NCBI GenBank assembly: GCA_963835535.1 | Contig: CAWIFL010000003.1 | Span: 310,001 to 374,000, forward strand | Direction of reading: 5' to 3' | Length of the DNA: 64,000 nt | Origin: Fen-1245 sp963835535 | GTDB taxonomy: Bacteria; Gemmatimonadota; Gemmatimonadetes; Gemmatimonadales; JACORV01 | Part shown: piece after piece, positions 8,456-16,805 of the stretch | How positions within the stretch are numbered: the first letter of the stretch is position 1 | Layout of the letters: the number at the start of each line of letters is the position of its first letter | The notes under the pieces: generated by a model | Told to the model about the DNA's origin: nothing | What the model saw: the letters and a program-made list of their open reading frames with translations, nothing else | Database searches by the model: none | Made by a program: the position numbers and the translations under genes

Positions 8456-9592
8456 GTGATCACCTCGGGATTAGGCCTCTCCTCCGTCGAGGTGACGCGC
8501 CTCGAAGCGGCGCTGCACGCTCTCCTGTCGCCGTTCGAGACCCCGAGCGTGGACGCCTGGCGCTCGAAAGTGAGCCGGGAGGTTCAGGAGCTGCTGGGCG
8601 CGGACATGGTGACGTTCCACCTGCCGGCGAGGGAAGCCGCGGAGTTCTACAGCGAGCAGTTCAGCCCCGACTCGTTGCGGACGTACCCGGCGCATCGCTC
8701 GCGGCTCGAGACGCGGTTCTCGATTCTGCGGAGGTCCATCGCCCTCGGGGTCTACAGCAGGGCGGCGATCTACCATCCGCACTGGAAGGACGTCGAGCGG
8801 AGCGACTACTACAACGAGTTCATCGTCCCCAACCGCGCGTACGACACCATCGCCATCACCACGGAGAACCCTGACGACGCCGCTCCGAGGACGGTCTCGG
8901 GCCTCCTGCTCTACCACGACAAACCACGAGGTCGCCGGTTCGGGAAGCGCGGGCTCGCCGTCCTGCGGTTGCTGATGCCGGCGTTCACGTCCGGCGTGCG
9001 CGCCTACCTGCGCTTCGAGACGCATCGCGCCAACCTCGCGTCCGCCGTGGAAGGGCTGGCGGAAGGCGTGGTGCTCGCCGACGCGCAGGGGCGCGTGCTC
9101 CATCGGAACCCGGCGCTCGGGGAGATGCTGGCTCCTGACCCGGAGCACGCGCTGCTGACGGACAGGATGGACGAAGTCGCCCTGACGCTGGCCCGGTTCC
9201 AGCGAGTCCGGCGATCGCCGTCCGGCGACCTGCTGGTGAGACCCATGGTGAGCGAAGTGCGCACCACGCTCGCACGCTATCGGGTCCGCGGCGTCTTCCT
9301 GCCGTGGCCCTGCGACGGGGGCGGGACCCTGATGCTCATAGCGGTGGAGCGGTTATCGGCGGAGCCGGTGGCGCCGCGGCTGCTGCGGGAGCGGTGGGGG
9401 CTGACCGAACGCGAGGGCGCCGTCGCGCTCTTCCTGGCCCAGGGCCGCTCCAACGCTGCGATCGCCGCCGCCCTGCGGATCAGCCCCCACACGGCGCGGC
9501 ATCACACGGAGAGTGTGCTCGTGAAGCTCGGCGTGCACTCGCGTGACGAGGTGGACCAGGCGATCCGCCGGGCGGCGGGACTGGCGAACTGA
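8456..9592 (+). CDS. LuxR-family transcriptional regulator with N-terminal sensory region
   Basis: This 378-residue regulator has a C-terminal LuxR/FixJ helix-turn-helix at about 313-375 (GLTEREGAVALFLAQGRSNA, then TARHHTESVLVKLGV). The first 185 residues look like a GAF-type ligand-sensing domain. Residues about 195-225 (AEGVVLADAQGRVLHRNPAL) match the start of a PAS domain. There is no receiver domain or HSL-type signature, so it is probably a one-component sensor of unknown signal. The GTG start has no clear ribosome binding site. It stands alone between a decayed SusD locus and a convergent secreted protein, so its target is not indicated. Confidence 0.85.
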   Translation: MITSGLGLSSVEVTRLEAALHALLSPFETPSVDAWRSKVSREVQELLGADMVTFHLPAREAAEFYSEQFSPDSLRTYPAHRSRLETRFSILRRSIALGVYSRAAIYHPHWKDVERSDYYNEFIVPNRAYDTIAITTENPDDAAPRTVSGLLLYHDKPRGRRFGKRGLAVLRLLMPAFTSGVRAYLRFETHRANLASAVEGLAEGVVLADAQGRVLHRNPALGEMLAPDPEHALLTDRMDEVALTLARFQRVRRSPSGDLLVRPMVSEVRTTLARYRVRGVFLPWPCDGGGTLMLIAVERLSAEPVAPRLLRERWGLTEREGAVALFLAQGRSNAAIAAALRISPHTARHHTESVLVKLGVHSRDEVDQAIRRAAGLAN

Positions 9593-9601
9593 GGCGGCCC
9601 G

Positions 9602-10366
9602 TCACGGCACGAACGCCTCGTAGGCAGCCCAGGAGTGCGCCGCCGAGCCCGCCAGGATGACCGGCAATGCCTGCAGGACCGAGATCACGTCCGAAGCGGT
9701 GATGTCCATCCCGGCGAGCTTCATCCTCAGGCGGCGCGCGTCCTGCGGCGCGTCCGAGGTCACCAGGACCACGAAGTAGGCCCCGACCGGGGGCGGCACG
9801 GTGTCGCCCGGGAGCAACCGCCACCGGTCGTGCGCCGCCGCGCCGCAGGAGTCCTCAATTGCCGCCAGGTCCGCCTTCCGGAGCCGCTGCGCCAGTGTCT
9901 GCAGAGCAGCCGCGCTGTCCGACGGCGACGGCAGCGGAGGCACCTCGGTCCGCAGCTCGTTCCAGAAGCAGCGCGACCTCATGGCCTTCTCGCCGGTGGT
10001 GTCTACTGCCGCGAACGGGTCGCCGTCGTATGTGGGCCAGGCCATCCAGAGCTTCGGACGCTCGACCCGCACCGTGTGCATGCCCCGGGCAAAGGTGACC
10101 GTATCCTGGTTGCGCAGCGGGTAGATCGCCTGCAGCCGTGCGCCGGGCCACACCCGTACGATCACCACGTCGGCCGGCGCGTCGGTGGCGAAGGTAATGG
10201 TCTCTCCCGAATCGTCGGTCGCCACCAGCCCTGGCCCGTACAGCTCCACTGCCCCGGTTGCCTGGACTTTGAGCGGCAGGACTGCCGGCTGCCCCACGCG
10301 CGCACATGCGTAGGAGGAAGCGAGGAGGACCGAGAGCACCGCGAGGCGGCTCGGCGGGCACACCAC
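9602..10366 (-). CDS. Hypothetical exported protein
   Basis: I do not recognise this 254-residue protein. It begins MVCPPSRLAVLSVLLASSYA followed by CARVG, a signal peptide with a possible but non-canonical lipobox. Residues 50-100 (SGETITFATDAPADVVIV, then YPLRNQDTVTFARGMHTVRV) look like a beta-sandwich. The rest has a Ser/Ala/Leu-rich helical stretch and ends in a hydrophobic segment. It starts 34 bases after the map stop on the same strand, so it may be the last gene of the ribosomal-protein operon. A convergent regulator ends nine bases away. Confidence 0.6.
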   Translation of the reverse strand: MVCPPSRLAVLSVLLASSYACARVGQPAVLPLKVQATGAVELYGPGLVATDDSGETITFATDAPADVVIVRVWPGARLQAIYPLRNQDTVTFARGMHTVRVERPKLWMAWPTYDGDPFAAVDTTGEKAMRSRCFWNELRTEVPPLPSPSDSAAALQTLAQRLRKADLAAIEDSCGAAAHDRWRLLPGDTVPPPVGAYFVVLVTSDAPQDARRLRMKLAGMDITASDVISVLQALPVILAGSAAHSWAAYEAFVP

Positions 10367-10400
10367 GCCCCGGGAGGCGGCGCTCGTACTGGGGCCGGGC

Positions 10401-11171
10401 CTACGACGTCGCGTGAACCGGCGCCTCGGTCAGGATGCGGGCACCGTCCTCGGTGATGAGAACGGTGTGCTCGAAATGGGCCGAGAGGGAGCCGTCAGCG
10501 GTCACCACGGTCCATTTGTCGCCCAGGGTGCGGACCTCGGGCCCGCCCAGATTGATCATCGGCTCGATCGCGATGGTCATCCCCGCCACCAGCCGGGCGC
10601 CGCGGTGCGGCTGGCCGTAGTTCGGCACCTGCGGCTCCTCGTGGAACTGCGTGCCGATCCCGTGCCCCACCAGCTCGCGCACCACGCCGAACTTCCCGGC
10701 ATCGGCCACGGCCTGCACCGCGGCGCCGATGTCGCCCACGTTCCCGTTCGCGCGGGCCGCGCCGATCCCCGCCGCCAGGCAGCGCTGCGTCGTCTCCAGC
10801 AGCCGCTGGGCGTCGGCGGAGATCTCCCCCACGGGGACCGTGATCGCGCCGTCGCCGTGCAGGCCGCCCACGCACGCCCCGACGTCCACGCTCAGGATGT
10901 CGCCCTCGGAGAGGACCCGCTTCTTGGACGGGATGCCGTGCACCACCTCGGCGTTGATCGAGGTGCAGAGCGTCGCGGGGAAGCCGTATAGCCCCTTGAA
11001 CGACGGCGTCGCGCCGTCGTGGGAGCGGATGAACTCCTCGGCGATGCGGTCCAGCTCCCAGGTGGAGACGCCGGCCACGGTCTTCGAGCGCACCAGGGCC
11101 AGCACGTCGGCCACGATGCGGCCGGCGCGGACCATCAGCTCGACTTCGCGCGGCGATTTGACCGTGATCAA
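10401..11171 (-). CDS. map: Methionine aminopeptidase, type I
   Basis: It removes the initiator methionine from nascent proteins. The 256-residue protein has every metal ligand of the pita-bread fold: D96 (SVDVGA), D107 (LHGDGA), H170 (VGHGIGTQFHEEP), E203 (AIEPM) and E234 (FEHT), plus H79 in the substrate pocket. It lacks the type II insert. The start is a TTG overlapping the adk TGA by four bases (TTGA). The order secY-adk-map is the classic spc-operon end, but infA and rpmJ do not follow. Confidence 0.97.
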   Translation of the reverse strand: MITVKSPREVELMVRAGRIVADVLALVRSKTVAGVSTWELDRIAEEFIRSHDGATPSFKGLYGFPATLCTSINAEVVHGIPSKKRVLSEGDILSVDVGACVGGLHGDGAITVPVGEISADAQRLLETTQRCLAAGIGAARANGNVGDIGAAVQAVADAGKFGVVRELVGHGIGTQFHEEPQVPNYGQPHRGARLVAGMTIAIEPMINLGGPEVRTLGDKWTVVTADGSLSAHFEHTVLITEDGARILTEAPVHATS

Positions 11172-11728
11172 GACCTGAGCGCCTCCCGCGCCCGCTTCTG
11201 GATGTCGTCCACGCTCCCCATCCCGGGGACGCGCCGCACGACACCCTGCTTCTCGTAGTAGGCGATCAGCGGCTGCGTCTGATCGTGATACACCTTGAGC
11301 CGCGTCCTGATCGACTCGAGGTTGTCGTCGCTCCGCCCTTCCTTGGCGGCGCGGGCCAGGAGCCGCTTGGTCAGCTCCTCCTCCGCGACGTCGAGGAGCA
11401 CCACCCGGTCCACCTTCGCCTTCTTCTCGGCGAGGAGCTTGTCCACCGCCTTGGCCTGCGCCACGGTGCGCGGGAAGCCGTCCATCATCATCCCGCGCTT
11501 CGCCCCCGCGTCCAGGATCTCGCGGATCAGGCCCAGGATCACGTCGTCGGGGACCAGCTCCCCCCGGTCCATGAACGTCTTGGCCTGGTTGCCGAGCGCG
11601 GTCCCCCGCTTCACCGCCGCGCGCAGCAGCTCGCCGGTCGAGACTTCGGGGACCGCGAGATGCTCGGCGAGGAGCTTGCCCTGCGTCCCTTTGCCCGAGC
11701 CCGGTGCTCCGAGGATCATCAGGTACAT
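11168..11728 (-). CDS. adk: Adenylate kinase, short-lid form
   Basis: It interconverts ATP plus AMP with two ADP. The 186-residue protein carries the P-loop GAPGSGKGT at 7-15, the AMP-binding STGELLR and the DGFPRT motif. The LID region is short (RAAKEGRSDDN), without the roughly 30-residue Cys-bearing lid of long isoforms, which explains the length. It is separated from secY by a 180-base repeat-filled gap, the only such gap within the spc cluster, and overlaps map by four bases. Confidence 0.97.
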   Translation of the reverse strand: MYLMILGAPGSGKGTQGKLLAEHLAVPEVSTGELLRAAVKRGTALGNQAKTFMDRGELVPDDVILGLIREILDAGAKRGMMMDGFPRTVAQAKAVDKLLAEKKAKVDRVVLLDVAEEELTKRLLARAAKEGRSDDNLESIRTRLKVYHDQTQPLIAYYEKQGVVRRVPGMGSVDDIQKRAREALRS

Positions 11729-11739
11729 TGCCGCCCCGC

Positions 11740-11906
11740 GTGAGAGGTGAAACGTGAGGGGTGAGAAGATACCGTGAGAGGTAAGAAGTTCAATGCGTGA
11801 GAAGCAAAAGCGTGAGAAGGGGTCATCTTCTCACGCCTTCACTTCTCACGCCTTTGCCTCTCACTTCTCCCTGCGCCGTCTCACCTCTCACGGCTCACTT
11901 CTCACT
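11740..11906. repeat. GTGAGAAG/CTTCTCAC repeat array between secY and adk
   Basis: The left arm has repeated GTGAGAGG, GTGAGG, GTGAGAAG and TAAGAAG units. The right arm from about 11825 has CTTCTCACGC, CTTCACTTCTCACGC, CCTCTCACTTCTC, CACCTCTCACGG and CACTTCTCACTG. The arms are complementary, so the transcript could fold into a long imperfect hairpin. On the minus strand the array starts right after the secY stop. The same octamer family recurs at 45857-45917 and singly at 4413 and 44761. Confidence 0.8.
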
Positions 11907-11911
11907 GCGCG

Positions 11912-13225
11912 CTACATGTATCGCTGCCTGCCCCGGAACTTCACGCGGCCTTCCTTCATGAACCCGTCGTACTGCCGCAGGATCATGTGCTGCTGCATCT
12001 GCTGCACCGTGTCGAGGGCCACACCCACGACGATCAGCAGCGCGGTGCCGCCGAACCGGAACGGGACGTTGAACGCGTCGAAGATGATGATCGGCATCAC
12101 CGCGATGGCGGTGAGGAAGAGCGCCCCCGGCAGCGTGACCCGGCTCAGCACGTGGTCGATGTACTCGGCCGTGTGCGAGCCCGGCTTCACGCCGGGGATG
12201 AACCCGCCCTGCTTCTTCAGGTTCTCCGCCAGGTCCTGCGGATTGAAGATGATGGCCGTGTAGAAGTAGGTGAAGAAGATGATCAGCACCGTGTACAGCA
12301 CGTAGTAGATCCACGAGCCCGGCTGGAAGTACTCCGAGAGGTCCCGGAGCGCCTGCACGTTGGAGAACTGCGCCAGCGTGCCCGGCACGATGATGATGGA
12401 CTGCGCGAAGACGATCGGCATCACGCCCGCCGAGTTGATGCGGAGCGGGATGAACGACTTCTGCCCTTCGCGGATCCGTCCCCGGCCCATCACCTTCCGC
12501 GGGATCTGGATCGGGATGCGGCGCGCCGCGACGGTGATCGCCACGGTCACCCAGACCACGACCAGCATGATCACGGCGAGCACCAGCAGCCGCGGCAGGT
12601 CCACCGCGCCGGTGCGGTAGTACTCGATCGTCTTGCCGATGGCCGGCCAGCCGCCCTCGACGATCGAGAAGAAGATCAGGAGGCTCATCCCGTTGCCGAG
12701 GCCGCGCTCGGTGATCTGCTCGCCGAGCCACATCACGAAGATCGCGCCGACGGTGAGGACGAACGCCGTGGTGATCCGGAAGCTCCAGCCCGGCGTCGCC
12801 ACCGCGCCCTGGAGGCTCTCGACGAAGACCGCGACGCCCCACGCCTGCCCCGCCGCCAGCCCCACGGTGAGGTAGCGGGTCCACTGCGTGATCTTCTTCC
12901 GCCCTTCCTCGTCCTTCTGGAGCTTCTCGGTCGCCGGGAAGACGGCGCCCATCAGCTGCCAGAAGATGCTCGAGGAGATGTACGGCATGATCCCGAGCGC
13001 CATGACCGTCGCGCGCGACAGCCCGCCGCCGACGAACATGTCGTACATGCCGAGCAGGCCGCCGCCCCCGCTGCTCTTGAAGAACTGGGTCAGCGCGTTG
13101 ACGTCCACGCCCGGCACGGTGATGTGCGCCCCGATGCGGTACAGCAGGAGGCACAGGAGCGTGAAGAGAATCTTCTCTTTGAGCTCGGGGATCTTGAAGA
13201 GGTTCGGGATCCGCGGTCCGCTCAC
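11912..13225 (-). CDS. secY: Preprotein translocase subunit SecY
   Basis: This is the channel-forming subunit of the Sec translocon in the inner membrane, 437 residues with about ten hydrophobic segments. It starts MSGPRIPNLFKIPELKEKIL, a usual SecY N-terminus, with a VPGVDV plug-region stretch and the C-terminal HMILRQYDGFMKEGRVKFRG ribosome-contacting tail. It follows rplO by three bases. Its partner secE lies in the separate nusG cluster at 45382. The stop is followed within a few bases by the GTGAGAAG repeat array. Confidence 0.98.
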   Translation of the reverse strand: MSGPRIPNLFKIPELKEKILFTLLCLLLYRIGAHITVPGVDVNALTQFFKSSGGGGLLGMYDMFVGGGLSRATVMALGIMPYISSSIFWQLMGAVFPATEKLQKDEEGRKKITQWTRYLTVGLAAGQAWGVAVFVESLQGAVATPGWSFRITTAFVLTVGAIFVMWLGEQITERGLGNGMSLLIFFSIVEGGWPAIGKTIEYYRTGAVDLPRLLVLAVIMLVVVWVTVAITVAARRIPIQIPRKVMGRGRIREGQKSFIPLRINSAGVMPIVFAQSIIIVPGTLAQFSNVQALRDLSEYFQPGSWIYYVLYTVLIIFFTYFYTAIIFNPQDLAENLKKQGGFIPGVKPGSHTAEYIDHVLSRVTLPGALFLTAIAVMPIIIFDAFNVPFRFGGTALLIVVGVALDTVQQMQQHMILRQYDGFMKEGRVKFRGRQRYM

Positions 13226-13228
13226 ACG

Positions 13229-13681
13229 CTACTCCTCGACGCGCCCGCCGGCGGCCTCGATCTTGGCCTTGGCGGCGGCGGAGACCTTGAGCCCCTTGAC
13301 GACGAGCCCCTGCGGGGCGTCGCCGTCGGCCAGCAGCTTCACGCGCTCGCCCGCGCCGGCCAGGCCGGCCTCGGCGAGCGACGCCGCCGTGACCTCGCGG
13401 CCGGCGAAGGCCTTCAGCGCCTCGAGGTTCACGGCGCGCGCTTCGACCTTGTACGGATTGGTGAAGCCGCGCTTGGGGACGCGCCGGATCAGCGGCATCT
13501 GCCCGCCCTCGAAGCCGGGGCGCACGTGCCCGCCGGTGCGCGCCTTCTGGCCCTTGTGGCCGTGGCCGGACGTCTTGCCGTGCCCCGAGCCGGGGCCGCG
13601 GCCCTTGCGCTTGGTCGGGTGGGTGGAGCCGCGGGGCGGCTTCAACGTGCCCAGTCCGACGTGCTCGATCTTCTCCGCCAT
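13229..13681 (-). CDS. rplO: Ribosomal protein L15
   Basis: L15 is a large-subunit assembly protein, 150 residues here. The Gly/Lys-rich N-terminal loop KRKGRGPGSGHGKTSGHGHK and the RRVPKRGFTNP stretch are diagnostic. The ATG at 13681 shares one base with the rpmD stop; an in-frame GTG sits one codon earlier (13684). The gene lies in the standard spc order rpsE-rpmD-rplO-secY. Confidence 0.97.
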   Translation of the reverse strand: MAEKIEHVGLGTLKPPRGSTHPTKRKGRGPGSGHGKTSGHGHKGQKARTGGHVRPGFEGGQMPLIRRVPKRGFTNPYKVEARAVNLEALKAFAGREVTAASLAEAGLAGAGERVKLLADGDAPQGLVVKGLKVSAAAKAKIEAAGGRVEE

Positions 13682-13896
13682 CACGCCTCCGCTGCCGGCG
13701 TCACCTCGACGAGGTGGCGCACCTGCCTCAGCATGCCCCGCACCGACGGCGTGTCGGTGACGATCACCACGTCCTGGTGGTGCTTGAGCCCGATGGACCG
13801 CAGCGTCGCGCGGTGCTTTCCCGGGTGCCCGATCCCGCTCCGCACCTGCTTGACGCGGAGCTTGCCCCCGGCTGCCGGCGTCTTCGCCTTAGGCAC
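13681..13896 (-). CDS. rpmD: Ribosomal protein L30
   Basis: This 71-residue large-subunit protein has the L30 core LRVKQVRSGIGHPGKHRATL and the end SVRGMLRQVRHLV. A ten-residue N-terminal extension (MPKAKTPAAG) precedes the usual start. Its first eight bases overlap the end of rpsE. Confidence 0.96.
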   Translation of the reverse strand: MPKAKTPAAGGKLRVKQVRSGIGHPGKHRATLRSIGLKHHQDVVIVTDTPSVRGMLRQVRHLVEVTPAAEA

Positions 13897-14482
13897 GGTT
13901 CGGCTCTCCCTGCCGCGCCCGGTAGCTGAGCGAGGAGACTTCCACGCCCCGGTCGCGCGCGACCCGCTGCACGGTGGTCAGGTTCTTCAGTCCGTCCATC
14001 GTGGCCCGCACCATGTTGTGCGGGTTGTTGCTGCCGAGGCTCTTGGTCAGGATGTCCTGGACGCCCGCGCACTCGAGGACGGCGCGCACCGGGCCGCCGG
14101 CGATCACGCCGGTCCCCGGGGCCGCCGGCTTCATGAGCACGCGCCCGGCGCCGTGCTTGCCGAGGATGTCGTGCGGGATCGTCACGCCGGTGCGCGGCAC
14201 GCCGACCATCTGCTTGCGCGCGGCCTCGACGGCCTTGCGCACCGCCTCGCTGACCTCGTTCGCCTTCCCGGTCGCCACGCCCACGTGCCCCGCCGCGTCG
14301 CCCACCGCGACCAGCGCGTTGAAGCTGAAGCGCCGGCCGCCCTTCACCACCTTCGCCACGCGGTTGATGCTGATCACGTTCTCGATCAGCTCGCCTTCGC
14401 GGTCACGATCGCGGTCGCGGCGGTCCCGCCGCGGCTCGCCGCGATGCTGTCCAGGCCCCGGCCCCTGCCCCCGCTCTGCCAT
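13889..14482 (-). CDS. rpsE: Ribosomal protein S5 with charged N-terminal extension
   Basis: S5 is a 30S protein that governs decoding fidelity. The 197-residue protein has the S5 domain from about residue 30 (LIENVISINRVAKVVKGGRR) and the C-terminal domain (GVEVSSLSYRA). The first 30 residues are Arg/Asp/Gly-rich (RDRRDRDRDRE) and extend beyond the usual length of about 165. It lies four bases after rplR. Confidence 0.97.
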   Translation of the reverse strand: MAERGQGPGPGQHRGEPRRDRRDRDRDREGELIENVISINRVAKVVKGGRRFSFNALVAVGDAAGHVGVATGKANEVSEAVRKAVEAARKQMVGVPRTGVTIPHDILGKHGAGRVLMKPAAPGTGVIAGGPVRAVLECAGVQDILTKSLGSNNPHNMVRATMDGLKNLTTVQRVARDRGVEVSSLSYRARQGEPNRA

Positions 14483-14485
14483 GCG

Positions 14486-14857
14486 CTAGAACTCCAATCC
14501 ACCCTTGCGCGCGCCCTCGGCCACCGCCTTGACGCGACCGTGATAGGCGTACCCCGCCCGATCGAACACCACCGTGGTGATGCCCCGCTCCTTCGCCCGC
14601 CCCGCGACCGCCAGGCCGACCGCGAACCCCTTGCCGGTCTTCCCCTTGCCCGTGGGCTCCACCTTCTCGCTGGTGTCCGCCACGCCGAGCAGCACCACGC
14701 CGCGGTCGTCGTCCACCAGCTGCGCGTAGATGTGCTTGAGCGAGCGGTACACCACGAGGCGCGGCCGCTCCGCGCTGCCACGCACCTTGCGCCGCACCCT
14801 GAGGTGCCGGCGGCGGCGGTGCTCGTCCGCCGACTTCGGTTTCCGGACCGGTCTCAT
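14486..14857 (-). CDS. rplR: Ribosomal protein L18
   Basis: This 123-residue protein binds 5S rRNA with L5. The motifs RRRHLRVRRKVRGSAERPRL and the end GYAYHGRVKAVAEGARKGGL are typical. The ATG overlaps the rplF stop by four bases (ATGA). Confidence 0.97.
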   Translation of the reverse strand: MRPVRKPKSADEHRRRRHLRVRRKVRGSAERPRLVVYRSLKHIYAQLVDDDRGVVLLGVADTSEKVEPTGKGKTGKGFAVGLAVAGRAKERGITTVVFDRAGYAYHGRVKAVAEGARKGGLEF

Positions 14858-15408
14858 GCCTTCGCCGTCGCTCCCGCGCCCGTCTTGCCGGCCTTGCGCC
14901 GGACGTGCTCGCCGGTGTAGCGGATCCCCTTGCCCTTGTACGGCTCGGGCGGGCGCACCGCGCGGATCTCCGCGGCCACCCGGCCCACCAGCTCCTTGTC
15001 GCTTCCCTTGACCTTCACCACCGTCGGCTGCTCGGCCGTGATCGTGATCCCGGCCGGCGCCTTGAACTCCACCGGATGCGAGTACCCCACCGTCAGCAGC
15101 ACGCCGTACGGCTTGGTCTCGGCCCGGTACCCGACGCCCACGATCTCGAGCTGCTTCTCGTACCCCTTGGTGACGCCCTCGACCATGTTGGCCACCAGGG
15201 TGCGCGACAGCCCGTGCAGCGACTTGTGCCAGGTCGAGTCGGTGGGGCGGGTCACGAGCACCTCGCTCCCCTCCACCTTCACGCCCAGCTCGGCGTGCAC
15301 GTCGAAGTGCAGCTCGCCCTTGGGCCCCTTGATCGCCACCCGGTTCCCCGCCACCGAGGCGGTGACGCCCTTGGGGATCGGGATGGGCTTCCTGCCGATG
15401 CGGGACAC
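14854..15408 (-). CDS. rplF: Ribosomal protein L6
   Basis: This 184-residue large-subunit protein lies near the factor-binding site. It reads MSRIGRKPIPIPKGV from a GTG start at 15408, chosen because GTAGGAGG lies six bases ahead and family members begin there. The signature PEPYKGKGIRYTGEHVRRK is near the C-terminus. The spacing to rpsH is eight bases. Confidence 0.97.
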   Translation of the reverse strand: MSRIGRKPIPIPKGVTASVAGNRVAIKGPKGELHFDVHAELGVKVEGSEVLVTRPTDSTWHKSLHGLSRTLVANMVEGVTKGYEKQLEIVGVGYRAETKPYGVLLTVGYSHPVEFKAPAGITITAEQPTVVKVKGSDKELVGRVAAEIRAVRPPEPYKGKGIRYTGEHVRRKAGKTGAGATAKA

Positions 15409-15416
15409 GGCGCCTC

Positions 15417-15815
15417 CTACCAGACCACGGCGAGCAGCTCGCCGCCGACGTGGGCCAACCGCGCGTCGCGGTCGCTCATCAGGCCGCGGGGCGTCGAGAG
15501 GATCGCCATGCCCAGCCCGTTGCGCACCCGCGGGATCTGCCGCACGCCGACGTAGCGGCGCAGCCCCGGCGCCGAGACGCGCTTGAGCTCGCTGATCACC
15601 GGCTCGTCCCCGTCGTGGTACTTGAGGAACAGGCGCAGCAGGCCGTGGCGGCCGTCGTCCACGACCGCGAAGTCCTGGATGTAGTGGTTGTCGCGCAGCA
15701 GACGCGCGATCTCCGTCTTCAGCTTGGAGACCGGCATGTCCACCCGCCGGTGCCGGGCCTGGCACGCGTTGCGGATGCGCGTCAGCATGTCTGCGACGGG
15801 ATCGGTCATTCCCAT
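15417..15815 (-). CDS. rpsH: Ribosomal protein S8
   Basis: This is a 132-residue 30S protein and, in E. coli, the translational repressor of the spc operon. It has the N-terminal DPVADMLTRIRNACQA and the end STPRGLMSDRDARLAHVGGE. A second in-frame ATG at 15809 (MTDPVADML) is an equally plausible start. Confidence 0.97.
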   Translation of the reverse strand: MGMTDPVADMLTRIRNACQARHRRVDMPVSKLKTEIARLLRDNHYIQDFAVVDDGRHGLLRLFLKYHDGDEPVISELKRVSAPGLRRYVGVRQIPRVRNGLGMAILSTPRGLMSDRDARLAHVGGELLAVVW

Positions 15816-15857
15816 AGGTTCGCTCGACTCCTCCTCAACGGAAAATCCGAATCCCGG

Positions 15858-16043
15858 TCACCAGCTGCTCTTGCGCACGCCCGGGATCTCGCCTCTGAGG
15901 GCCAGGTCCCGGAAGCAGATGCGGCACAGCCCGAACTTGCGCAGCGTGGCGCGGGATCGCCCGCATCGCTGGCAGCGGTGGTACGCCCGCACCTTGAACT
16001 TCGGCGTCTTCTTGACCTTCTCGATCCAGCACTTCTTCGCCAT
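15858..16043 (-). CDS. rpsN: Ribosomal protein S14, zinc-binding short form
   Basis: This 61-residue S14 of the C-plus type has a zinc ribbon: C24-x2-C27 and C40-x2-C43 (YHRCQRCG, LCRICFRD). The zinc-free form is about 100 residues. It sits in the canonical place between rplE and rpsH. Confidence 0.97.
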   Translation of the reverse strand: MAKKCWIEKVKKTPKFKVRAYHRCQRCGRSRATLRKFGLCRICFRDLALRGEIPGVRKSSW

Positions 16044-16056
16044 CGCCTCCGCCCTT

Positions 16057-16800
16057 TCAGGCCACCGCCGTCGGCTGCTCGCCGGCGAACGGCATGCCCA
16101 GCTCCCTCAGCAACGCCATGGCCACGTCGTCGCGGCCGGCGTCGGTGACGATCGTGATGTCCATCCCGTGGATCCGCTCGACCTTGTCGAAGTCGATCTC
16201 CGGGAAGACCATCTGCTCCTTGAGCCCGATCGTGTAGTTACCGCGCCCGTCGAAGCTCCGCGTCGGCAGCCCGCGGAAGTCGCGGATGCGCGGCACCGCG
16301 ATGTTGATGAAGCGATCCAGGAACTCCCACATCCGCGCGCCGCGCAGCGTCACGCAGGCCCCGAGCGGCACGCCCGCCCGGATCGAGAAGTTCGAGATCG
16401 CCTTCTTCGCCTTCGTCACCAGCGGCCGCTGGCCGGTGATCTGGCCCAGCTCGGCGACGATCGCCTCCAGCGCCTTCGGCGCCTTGGGCGCCTCGCCCAG
16501 CCCGACGTTCAGCACCACCTTCACCACCCGCGGCACCTGGTGCGGGTTCTTGAAGCCGAAGGTGCGCGTCAGCGCGGGCCGCGCGTGCTCCACGTAGTGC
16601 AGGTGCAGCCGCGCCGGTGGCGCCGGCTCGTAGACGGGCGGGGGACCCGCCGGCTCCGCCGGCGCTTCCTTGCCCCCGCCACCCTTGCCGCCCTTGCCGC
16701 CCTTCTGGCCCTTCTGCTTCTGCTCCTTCTCGGCCTTGGGCTGCTTCGGCTGCTTCGCCTCCGTCGGCTCGGCGCCGCTCTTCTCGTCCGTCTCGGCCAT
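16057..16800 (-). CDS. rplE: Ribosomal protein L5 with long N-terminal extension
   Basis: L5 anchors 5S rRNA in the central protuberance. At 247 residues it is about 65 longer than usual: the family core begins near residue 64 (RLHLHYVEHARPALTRTFGF). Residues 1-62 are a low-complexity Lys/Gly/Pro/Ala tail with tandem KGGKGGKGG and paired PKQPKAEKEQKQ runs. Core motifs NVGLGEAPKAPKAL, TGQRPLVTKAKKAISNF and FPEIDFDKVERIHGMDITIV are intact. No alternative start at the core boundary is evident, and the GC-rich extension is in frame from an ATG five bases after rplX. Confidence 0.95.
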   Translation of the reverse strand: MAETDEKSGAEPTEAKQPKQPKAEKEQKQKGQKGGKGGKGGGGKEAPAEPAGPPPVYEPAPPARLHLHYVEHARPALTRTFGFKNPHQVPRVVKVVLNVGLGEAPKAPKALEAIVAELGQITGQRPLVTKAKKAISNFSIRAGVPLGACVTLRGARMWEFLDRFINIAVPRIRDFRGLPTRSFDGRGNYTIGLKEQMVFPEIDFDKVERIHGMDITIVTDAGRDDVAMALLRELGMPFAGEQPTAVA

Positions 16801-16805
16801 GGCTC

